Origin: Thalassiosira profunda
Taxonomy: Eukaryota; Bacillariophyta; Thalassiosirophyceae; Thalassiosirales; Thalassiosiraceae
Assembly: GCA_036939355.1 (NCBI GenBank)
Contig: JALLAP010000409.1
Location: forward strand, 1 to 13,159
Reading direction: 5' to 3'
DNA: 13,159 nucleotides
Position numbers and translations under genes: made by a program. The notes beneath the pieces are model-generated. The model was given only the letters and a program-made list of their open reading frames with translations. It was not told the DNA's origin and searched no databases. This document shows positions 7,713 to 13,159 of the stretch, piece by piece; the first letter of the stretch is position 1; the number at the start of each line of letters is the position of its first letter.

Positions 7713-10130
7713 TTAGATGCGGTTGATGGCCGCGGCGGCAATAGAAGCCAAGCCGATGCCCAACGTGGTCCCAAAATTGCTCGACCCAGAGGCCGCCGAT
7801 TCCTCCCTCTCAATCGCAGCAAGGATGGGGTCGTTGGGATCGTCGCCTGGCTGAGTCTCGGAAACGAGGGGCTCAGAGTCGCTCAAGGATCCATCGCTCT
7901 CGGCGGACTGGCCGTTTGCTTCGTTGGCCGAAGAGGCGTCCTCAGTGGAGGTGCTCGCACTTTCGTCTCCTGTCTGGTCAATGGGTTCGCTCGAGCTTTC
8001 ATCGCCGGCGGCAGACTCGATGGCATCGCCAAACTCTTGAGGGACAGCCGCCGTGGCGCAGTCCTCGAACGTTGTAGAGTCGCCCTTGGTCTCGCAGCAC
8101 GTGGCGATGTCGCACAAGGAGCAGAACATTGCATCAGCGAAGTCCCCGTCCATTCTAGCTTCTGCCGTGACGGCACCAGGAGCTGCGAGGCTTCCCGCAG
8201 TGCATTTCTCAGTACACATCTGCTTAAACTCGGCCGGGCCACAAAGGAAAAGGGCATTTTCTGTGCATGCCTGCTCGTAGTCGATGGTGCCCAAGTTCCA
8301 GTTGGCCGTGTTTCCATCGAAGATGTCACAGAAGCCTTCGACCGGGCAAGTATTGCCATCGGGGCAGAATTCAGGCACTGACGTATCGCCCACCACGTCC
8401 TGGATGGCGGTTTGGAGCTGATCGAATACATCCGCCAACGCCTCCTCGATTTCGCTCCAGTCCACACCCTCGAGGCCCAGATTGTCGCCCTGGGATGCAC
8501 CAGGAGTGCCCCACGCCTCCCAATCGATGTCTGGAAAGAGGTTACCCATGGCAGGCATCGCGGGCATCTTCGACCCGCAGGTCTCGAAGGAATTGGTGGC
8601 ACAACACTCGAAGAATTGGCAGGTCTGGCAGGCGTTATCGATCATCGGTCCAAAGACCTCGGGCCCGTCCATATTCCCGCAGATATGTTCGCAGGTGGTC
8701 ACTTCGGGGAGGCAGCTGGCATCGCACGCCTCTTCGATGACGGTCTGGTCGCCCATGCTTGTGAGGAACGAACCACAAAGATCGGGTTCTTCGCACGTGT
8801 CAGCACACTTCACGCCGTTGAACAGACTTTCCAAGTCCAACGCTGGAAGGTTCACGGCGCTGCCAGGGCCGCCCCAATTGGCACCGGTCCCGACATCCAG
8901 CAGCTGCTCGAGGTTTGGAACATACTCCTGGCAGGTGTCAAACTTCGACTCCCCGAGGACCTCGTCCTCTCCGCAGCACGAGAGAAAGTTGCACACGTTG
9001 CAAAGTTGAGAATCGGCAGCATCGCCGGAGCATACTTCCTCACAAACTGTGACCGTGGGGAGGCAGTTGGAGTTGCAGGCGTCCTCGATGGTCTCGAGGC
9101 TTGCGGTGCCAGAGAAGAGGGCCTCGCAGTCGCAGGTATCGGGACAGTCAAAGCTGTCCACGAGTTGTCCCAGCATCGAGAGCCCCGAAGCTTGATCGGT
9201 TCCACCAGGGCCGGACCCGCTGCCGCCCTGGGTGGCACCCGGAGCCGTGCCCGGAGCATCCCACGCGCCCCAATCTTCCGGGACGAGTGGGCGACCGGGA
9301 GAGGACGCGGCCTCGTCGTCGTTGCAACACTCGAGCATGTCCCCCTCTTTGGTGGGGCAGCACTGTCCGACCAAACCAAGCGCGGCGCACTGTTCGTTCA
9401 TCCGACACGCTCCGAGAGACGCCCCTGGAGCATCCCACGCGCCCCAATCTTCAGGAAGGAGCGACTCCCAATCGGTCATATCGCCCATCACACCCTCCCA
9501 ATCCTCGAGGAAGTCCAATCCCTCGCCGGGAAAGAACGCGTCCGGGTCGGGGAGACGGTCAGAGCACGCATCGTATTTGGTCTCGCCGTTCGTGCAGCAC
9601 TTGTAATATTCACAAGAACCGCAGGCCATGCCAAGGGCGGCGTCGAGGAATCCCTGTCGCTGCTCGGCGGTCGCGGCGGACGAGGCGCCGACGCCCGCCG
9701 ACGCCCCCTGCGAAGCACCCGCACCCCCGAGCATGGGCCTCGAGTCCAGCGCACTTGAATCCAGCGCTGGATTATTGGCACTGCTGCACAGTTGCTCGCA
9801 GAAATCCAACGCCGCCTGGGGAACGCACCCCTCGTTGCACGTCGCCTCGAGGTCGTTCCCCGTCATGAACGACGCGCACAGCGCCTCGTCGTCGCACGTC
9901 TCCCCGCAGGCGTTCGACGCACCGAATTGGGAGAGCTGCAGTCCCAACTCATCGAAGCCAACGAGCTGCAGCGCGCGGCCGTCCTTGGCGCGGGAGAGCT
10001 TCCGGAGCGCCTGGAGCCCGGCGATGGATCGTGCGTAGGATGCCGCCTTGGTGGGGCGAGGGGAGGAGCGCAGGTTCTTCGCGGAGGCCCCGCCCGCGAG
10101 CAGAACGCCCGATGCGGCGATCAGCTTCAT
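7713..10130 (-). CDS. Secreted modular cysteine-rich surface protein, probably GPI-anchored (805 aa)
   Basis: This is a single open frame on the minus strand. An in-frame TAA two codons before the ATG fixes the start. Residues 1-17 form a short signal peptide ending A-S-A. A basic segment (18-56) follows, containing R52-A-L, a possible RXL propeptide site of the kind described in diatom silaffins. Four related modules lie at about 75-189, 329-400, 442-518 and 589-691. Their pattern is C-x-x-x-C...C...(A/T)C-x-x-x-C-x-P or a variant, then C-x-x-x-C, C-x-x-C and C-C. Module 1 is interrupted by a Gly/Ala/Ser linker. A different module sits at 242-269 (C-x5-C, then Q-C-C-P-T and E-C-C), a motif I associate with stramenopile secreted proteins. 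Linkers repeat P-E-D-W-G-A-W-D-A-P-G (226-236 and 284-294) with a diverged copy near 536-544. The acidic Ser-rich stalk (700-780) and the tail S-G-S-S-N plus weakly hydrophobic 786-802 suggest a GPI anchor. A cell-wall or surface role is inferred; no enzyme domain is seen. Confidence 0.88.
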   Translation of the reverse strand: MKLIAASGVLLAGGASAKNLRSSPRPTKAASYARSIAGLQALRKLSRAKDGRALQLVGFDELGLQLSQFGASNACGETCDDEALCASFMTGNDLEATCNEGCVPQAALDFCEQLCSSANNPALDSSALDSRPMLGGAGASQGASAGVGASSAATAEQRQGFLDAALGMACGSCEYYKCCTNGETKYDACSDRLPDPDAFFPGEGLDFLEDWEGVMGDMTDWESLLPEDWGAWDAPGASLGACRMNEQCAALGLVGQCCPTKEGDMLECCNDDEAASSPGRPLVPEDWGAWDAPGTAPGATQGGSGSGPGGTDQASGLSMLGQLVDSFDCPDTCDCEALFSGTASLETIEDACNSNCLPTVTVCEEVCSGDAADSQLCNVCNFLSCCGEDEVLGESKFDTCQEYVPNLEQLLDVGTGANWGGPGSAVNLPALDLESLFNGVKCADTCEEPDLCGSFLTSMGDQTVIEEACDASCLPEVTTCEHICGNMDGPEVFGPMIDNACQTCQFFECCATNSFETCGSKMPAMPAMGNLFPDIDWEAWGTPGASQGDNLGLEGVDWSEIEEALADVFDQLQTAIQDVVGDTSVPEFCPDGNTCPVEGFCDIFDGNTANWNLGTIDYEQACTENALFLCGPAEFKQMCTEKCTAGSLAAPGAVTAEARMDGDFADAMFCSLCDIATCCETKGDSTTFEDCATAAVPQEFGDAIESAAGDESSSEPIDQTGDESASTSTEDASSANEANGQSAESDGSLSDSEPLVSETQPGDDPNDPILAAIEREESAASGSSNFGTTLGIGLASIAAAAINRI
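9253..9452. repeat. 26-bp direct repeat inside the cysteine-rich gene
   Basis: The same 26 bases occur at 9253-9278 and 9427-9452 (beginning GGAGCATCCCACGCG), 174 bp apart. They encode the repeated E-D-W-G-A-W-D-A-P segment in the same frame. Identity at third codon positions points to a recent duplication or conversion of the linker plus the small Cys module between the copies. A third, diverged copy lies near 8490-8530. Confidence 0.75.
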
Positions 10131-10696
10131 GACTTATGTGTCGATATATCTAAACTGTGGATACCATACGATGAAATGTAAATGCATAAAATGCAATAGT
10201 GAGCTAGGAGCGTTTGCACGCCAATTGATGCAAAGGAAGCTGCAAACGTTGGCGGGTTGCAATGCAGCATCGGGTTCGCATCAACACTCGACGTCCAATA
10301 CCTACCCACGGTATCTTATTATTGCCGGTATCCTGCACTCACCTAGTGGAGATGCGTCGTCCCTATCGCCCCGCCGCCGGCAAATATTTATGAGCTATCG
10401 GTGCTAGGTAGATGTGTCGCGGCGACGGGATTGGGGCGGCGGAGGCAATCGTTGCAAAGGAGTTGAAAGGAGTTGAGAGAGAGGTTGATGACGTGCACGT
10501 CTCGCCTCTCGCCTCGCGGCTGGTCTTGCTTTTGCTCTTCTGCTTTACATGCCATTTACCGTACCGACTCACTTAACGAACTAATCATTTGCTCTTACCA
10601 CACTCTTATCGTACCGTCCCAGTTATTTTGCCAGAAGACAAAGTCGAGTCGGAGGATTTCATCTCCGCGGACGAATAGTTGCAGCAAAGTCGAAGG
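10131..10696. promoter_or_regulatory. Divergent promoter region (566 bp)
   Basis: The spacer separates the ATG of the cysteine-rich protein (-) from that of the F-box/SPRY protein (+), so it must hold both promoters and 5' leaders. Visible elements are GATATATC (10143-10150), an inverted repeat CGTTTGCA/TGCAAACG (10211-10218 and 10241-10248), TTGCAA at 10257 and 10452, and a tandem AAAGGAGTTG (10456-10465 and 10466-10475). No unambiguous TATA box at the expected distance from either ATG was recognised. Confidence 0.45.
10211..10248. repeat. Inverted repeat CGTTTGCA ... TGCAAACG
   Basis: Two perfect 8-bp arms are separated by 22 bp in the middle of a divergent promoter. An extra TGCAAA lies at 10229-10234 and TTGCAATGCA begins at 10257. 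It could be a paired transcription-factor site; this is inference only. Confidence 0.4.
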
Positions 10697-11677
10697 ATGG
10701 CCTCCTTCAGCGCCCTCAATGACCACGCGGTGCTCTCCATTGCGTCCTACGGGGCGCCGGAGGACATGCTCAGCCTCGCGCTCACGTGTCGCCGTCTGGG
10801 GTCCAAGACGGGTGCGGCCACAGGGCGAGAGTGCCGGGCGTTGGCGAGGGACGCGAAGCGGCGCAAATCGACCGTCCGCGAGTGGTCGCTGGTGAACGAG
10901 GCAGCGAGGTGCGCCATTGACAAGACCACCTTGATCGGGGAGGAGAGGGCCGGGGCCTGCTTGCCACTTCGCGACGGGGAGAGTTGGATGGGCCGTTACC
11001 ACGAGGCGTGGCTCCGCCGTCCACTGACGTTTGATCGGGTGGCCACGAAGGGCGTGGTGGGAGCAGCCACGTCCCCCGACAAGACAAAAGTGTGGCTGCA
11101 TGAATGCCAAGCTGTGGATGGCGTGGCCCGCCCAAAAGTTGCCGCGGTGAGCGATCGTGTGATGCGTGCGGGGAGGCATTACGCAACGTTCGCAATGACG
11201 GAGCGCGCGCATGGCGTTGAAATCGGCGTGTTTCGTCCAGTCAGCGGAGAGGCCACGCAAGATTACGATTCGCTGGTTGGAAAAATGAAGGGGCAGGACC
11301 GCAATATGGATAGCAGAGGCAATAAAATTGTCGACTGGTGCACTTCTGTCGTCAGTGATGGCTTTGGGGAGCGCAGTGGTGAATTCTATCCTTTTGGCTG
11401 GGGAGGTAGCCGTGCCATGGGTAAAAACGATGTTGCTGGGTTGCTTCTCGATCTGGACGAAGGCACATTGGCAATGTACCAAAATGGGAGAAGGCTGGGA
11501 ATAATGCAAGATGGTCTCAGTGGGGAGTACTGTTGGGGAGTGAGGTTGACGTTCAGGGAGACCAAGTGTGTCAAGATGTCTCGTGGCGCCATCCCAGACT
11601 TGACCAATGCCCACATCGTCGATCGCGACAACCTTTTCCCTATGGGAGAGAACAATACTGATCCAAGGGAATGGTGA
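10697..11677 (+). CDS. F-box-like / SPRY domain protein (326 aa)
   Basis: The first ATG in frame is at 10697, with an upstream in-frame TAG at 10676-10678. Residues 7-34 (L-N-D-H-A-V-L-S-I..., then M-L-S-L-A-L-T-C-R-R-L) have the spacing of an F-box, the helix pair that binds Skp1 in SCF ubiquitin ligases. A basic helical linker follows (about 40-75). Residues about 153-290 form a SPRY/B30.2-like beta domain: an early strand pair around R160-H-Y-A-T-F and E175-I-G-V, and a typical late block V246-A-G-L-L-L-D-L-D-E-G-T, Y261-x-N-G-R-R-L-G and L274-S-G-E-Y-C-W. SPRY domains bind partner proteins, so a substrate receptor of a ubiquitin ligase is a reasonable but unproven role. I associate this F-box-like/SPRY layout with multi-copy diatom families. 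The gene has no intron. Confidence 0.85.
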   Translation: MASFSALNDHAVLSIASYGAPEDMLSLALTCRRLGSKTGAATGRECRALARDAKRRKSTVREWSLVNEAARCAIDKTTLIGEERAGACLPLRDGESWMGRYHEAWLRRPLTFDRVATKGVVGAATSPDKTKVWLHECQAVDGVARPKVAAVSDRVMRAGRHYATFAMTERAHGVEIGVFRPVSGEATQDYDSLVGKMKGQDRNMDSRGNKIVDWCTSVVSDGFGERSGEFYPFGWGGSRAMGKNDVAGLLLDLDEGTLAMYQNGRRLGIMQDGLSGEYCWGVRLTFRETKCVKMSRGAIPDLTNAHIVDRDNLFPMGENNTDPREW

Positions 11678-11938
11678 GGCTGTAGCCTCCAGGAGTGGGG
11701 GATGGAATTTTGCGAGCTGATTCGTTAGTCGATAGCTCCAGGTGCAAACGTTGCAACTTTGGGTTCACTCCGGCCCTTTCTTTTGCTGAATTGCAACTTT
11801 CGTGCTCATTTCGTGTAGACAGATGATTCGTCCGTATGCTCCTTCGACTCTCATAATGCTAATGGGCGGCATCCATTGCTCTCCCGGAAACCTTCCAAGC
11901 TCTCCCCTCAATAAATCAGCTCGTCATTTCCATCCCTT
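11678..11938. other. Convergent intergenic spacer with twin TTGCAACTTT
   Basis: This spacer lies between the stop codons of the F-box/SPRY gene (+) and the 197-aa gene (-). The 10-mer TTGCAACTTT appears twice (11751-11760 and 11791-11800), exactly 40 bp apart. AATAAA at 11909-11914 on the plus strand could serve as a distal poly(A) signal for the F-box/SPRY gene. No gene is visible. Confidence 0.5.
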
Positions 11939-12532
11939 CTACGCCTCCAACTGGCTGTCTTCCCGCAGTAACCTCCTAACGCTCTCCTCCCGCACCCCCT
12001 CCAACACCCCCGCCCGCACCAACTCATCGTCTTCGTCGTCGTCCTCCACCTCCCCCAACTCCGCCAGCGCCTTTTGGGCCGCCAACTTCATGCTCGCGGC
12101 CAGCTCCGACCCCGCCCGGGAATTCCGCCGGGAGGAGGATTTGGGGGCGTAATACTCGTCGCCCGCCGGGCGGGTCAGCGAGGCGGAGAGGGGGCTGGTT
12201 GTGGATGTCGTGAGGGACGATTTGAGAGACCGCCGCCGTGCGCGCCTCCGCCCCGGCTGTTCTGCGGCGCCCTCCAAAATTGCATTATCGCCTCCAGCGT
12301 CTTCTCCTGCAGCGCCTCTTTCGGCCTCGGCGTCGGTGGCAATCGCCCCCAGCGCCTTTTGCAATTGGTCCGTCAAATCTTTGACCTCCTGGGGCGGGGC
12401 GGAATCAACATAATTGGTAAAGGATGTCGCCAGGTCTCCGGTTTTGGCGGCGCGGTCGCGGGCCGGCCGCCGGGCCGGGGGGTCCTGGGGGTGACTGCGG
12501 CTGTCGTCGTCGTCGTCGGCGGCGGCGGCCAT
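11939..12532 (-). CDS. Hypothetical low-complexity protein (197 aa)
   Basis: The open frame starts at ACCATGG, a strong eukaryotic start context, and ends with TAG at 11941-11939. I do not recognise a family. The N terminus is M-A-A-A-A followed by five Asp, encoded by a trinucleotide run. Residues about 34-66 may form a helix (S-F-T-N-Y-V, then E-V-K-D-L-T-D-Q-L-Q-K-A-L). A basic patch R95-R-R-A-R-R-R-S could be a nuclear localisation signal. A Ser/Thr-rich stretch (102-120) follows. The C-terminal third (142-193) is Ala/Leu/Glu-rich and helical, interrupted by an acidic run (161-170). Much of it is probably disordered. It shares a 248-bp divergent promoter with the gene at 12781. It could be a spurious frame in GC-rich DNA, though its start context and composition favour a real gene. 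Confidence 0.6.
   Translation of the reverse strand: MAAAADDDDDSRSHPQDPPARRPARDRAAKTGDLATSFTNYVDSAPPQEVKDLTDQLQKALGAIATDAEAERGAAGEDAGGDNAILEGAAEQPGRRRARRRSLKSSLTTSTTSPLSASLTRPAGDEYYAPKSSSRRNSRAGSELAASMKLAAQKALAELGEVEDDDEDDELVRAGVLEGVREESVRRLLREDSQLEA
12503..12531. repeat. Trinucleotide repeat (GTC)5 then GGC run
   Basis: Five GTC units (12503-12517) are followed by a GGC/GCG run up to the start codon of the minus-strand gene. They encode the Asp-5 and Ala-4 tracts at its N terminus. Such tracts usually vary in length between alleles. Confidence 0.75.
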
Positions 12533-12780
12533 GGTGGGCGAGGAAGAAGGGGGGCGGAGGGGATGAATCCGCGAAATCCGGCCGGCCCATTTCTAAAAGT
12601 ATCTTTTGCGTAGTAGAAACCACAGTGGAATAGTAAAAGCGAAACTCCGCCCACTCTCCCGCTCCTCCCAATCAAGACGAACGCCCTGCACTTTCACGAG
12701 GTTGCAACAACTCCGCCGACCACGCCCGTCTCCTCGCCCCATAAATCGGCTTCCTGGTTGAGACGAAGCGAACATACACC
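12533..12780. promoter_or_regulatory. Short divergent promoter (248 bp)
   Basis: It lies between the ATG of the 197-aa gene (-) and the ATG of the membrane protein (+). CATAAATC at 12740-12747 is TATA-like and about 33-40 bp before the plus-strand ATG, which would imply a very short 5' leader. TTGCAA occurs at 12702-12707. No clear element for the minus gene was found. Confidence 0.4.
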
Positions 12781-13159
12781 ATGCGGCGGGCGTCGGAGCA
12801 CACCGAGAATACGCCGCTGGTCGGGCTGCGGTTCGTCGGAGACGATCGAAATGATGACACCCATCAACATCAAACGACGCGGACAGAGCGCGCGATCGAG
12901 CGGCGGCGGAGCGCGCTGTGGGCACTGTTCATGTCGGGGGGTGCGTGATTTTGGGCGCCTCTTGGCCCTTGTCTGCTCAATTCCGTGTTGCTCACATCTT
13001 GTGCAATTTTGCATTATCGCTCGTTGCAATTTGCAATGGCAGCGTGCGTCACAGCAATCTGTGTCCTCAAGTTCGCCAATCACGGACCGCTCTTCACCTC
13101 GTCTGAATACGAGGAGGCGGCGGAGATCGAGAGCGTCCTAGAGCGGCTCGGGCGAGGCC
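12781..13159 (+). CDS. N-terminal part of a single-pass membrane protein (truncated by window end)
   Basis: Exon 1 runs from ATG 12781 to 12940. The intron begins GGGG|GTGCGTGAT at 12941 and ends GCAATGGCAG at 13042. Exon 2 runs from 13043 past the window end with no stop. The joined frame gives a polar, Arg/Asp/Thr/His-rich N-terminal tail of about 45 residues, a basic cluster E-R-R-R-S, then a hydrophobic segment of about 20 residues (from A-L-W-A-L-F-M-S-G-G to T-A-I-C-V-L-K-F). A charged stretch rich in Glu follows (S-S-E-Y-E-E-A-A-E-I-E). The hydrophobic segment straddles the splice junction, and both sides fit each other, which supports the intron. Topology is probably type II (signal anchor, N terminus in the cytosol), as in Golgi glycosyltransferases or similar, but the domain that would identify it lies beyond the window. 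Unspliced, the frame stops at TGA 12946-12948. Confidence 0.6.
12941..13042 (+). other. Predicted spliceosomal intron, 102 bp, phase 1
   Basis: The donor is GTGCGT at 12941 and the acceptor CAATGGCAG ends at 13042. It contains two adjacent TTGCAAT words (13024-13030 and 13031-13037). Splicing at these sites is the only option found that keeps a long open frame and a continuous hydrophobic segment. Confidence 0.55.

Noticed and set aside
8412..9758. Plus-strand open frame of 448 codons
   Set aside because: It is antisense to the cysteine-rich gene. The minus-strand frame has a signal peptide, repeated Cys modules and a stop just upstream of its ATG; this one has no domain and is a by-product of GC-rich codon use.
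10679..10696. Start of the F-box/SPRY gene at TTG 10679
   Set aside because: Eukaryotic initiation at TTG is not expected. The first ATG in frame is at 10697 and an in-frame stop lies just before 10679.
10595..11614. Minus-strand open frame of 339 codons
   Set aside because: It is antisense to the F-box/SPRY gene, whose SPRY motifs are clear. No domain is visible in the antisense product.
12373..12675. Pro/Arg-rich minus-strand frames overlapping the start of the 197-aa gene
   Set aside because: They consist of simple-sequence translation of the trinucleotide run and lack any domain. The frame starting at ACCATGG (12532) is longer and more protein-like.

Overview
The window looks like nuclear DNA of a photosynthetic stramenopile, most likely a diatom. 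Four things point there. Genes carry short GT-AG introns of about 64-102 bp. One protein starts with a bipartite plastid presequence containing a Ser-Ala-Phe cleavage motif (ASAFAP type). A ferric-reductase/NADPH-oxidase-like flavocytochrome has the oomycete/diatom-style sequence blocks. There are also an F-box-like/SPRY protein and a secreted protein with a 'CCPT..G..L.CC' cysteine motif, both of which I associate with diatom gene sets. No bacterial operon, insertion sequence, CRISPR array, rRNA or tRNA was found. Species cannot be named from the sequence alone.

Layout, left to right. Positions 1-1676 hold no convincing gene: there are degenerate repeats (an imperfect unit of about 71 bp at the left edge, a 12-bp tandem duplication, repeated 'GAGAGGTCTT' words) and a GTAC-rich cluster just before the first gene. 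Positions 1677-3608 (+) encode a 612-residue plastid-targeted protein of unknown function in two exons. Positions 3609-5053 are mostly non-coding, with a possible minus-strand C-terminal exon (3728-4105) and an 84/86-bp tandem repeat (4543-4731). Positions 5054-7477 (+) encode a 759-residue NOX/FRO-like flavocytochrome in three exons. It has four well-spaced haem histidines, FAD- and NADPH-binding motifs, and an unusual helical insert of about 120 residues in the NADPH domain. Positions 7713-10130 (-) encode an 805-residue secreted, modular, cysteine-rich protein with a likely GPI-type C terminus, convergent with the oxidase. Positions 10697-11677 (+) encode a 326-residue F-box-like/SPRY protein. 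Positions 11939-12532 (-) encode a 197-residue low-complexity hypothetical protein. At the right edge, 12781 to beyond 13159 (+), is the start of a single-pass membrane protein whose first intron can be placed from the sequence.

The genes do not form a recognisable pathway; this is ordinary compact eukaryotic gene order. The three items most worth following up are the insert in the NADPH domain of the oxidase, the modular cysteine-rich surface protein beside it, and the strong over-representation of the palindrome TTGCAA, much of it in the intergenic spacers. All domain calls come from reading motifs by eye; no database search was run.
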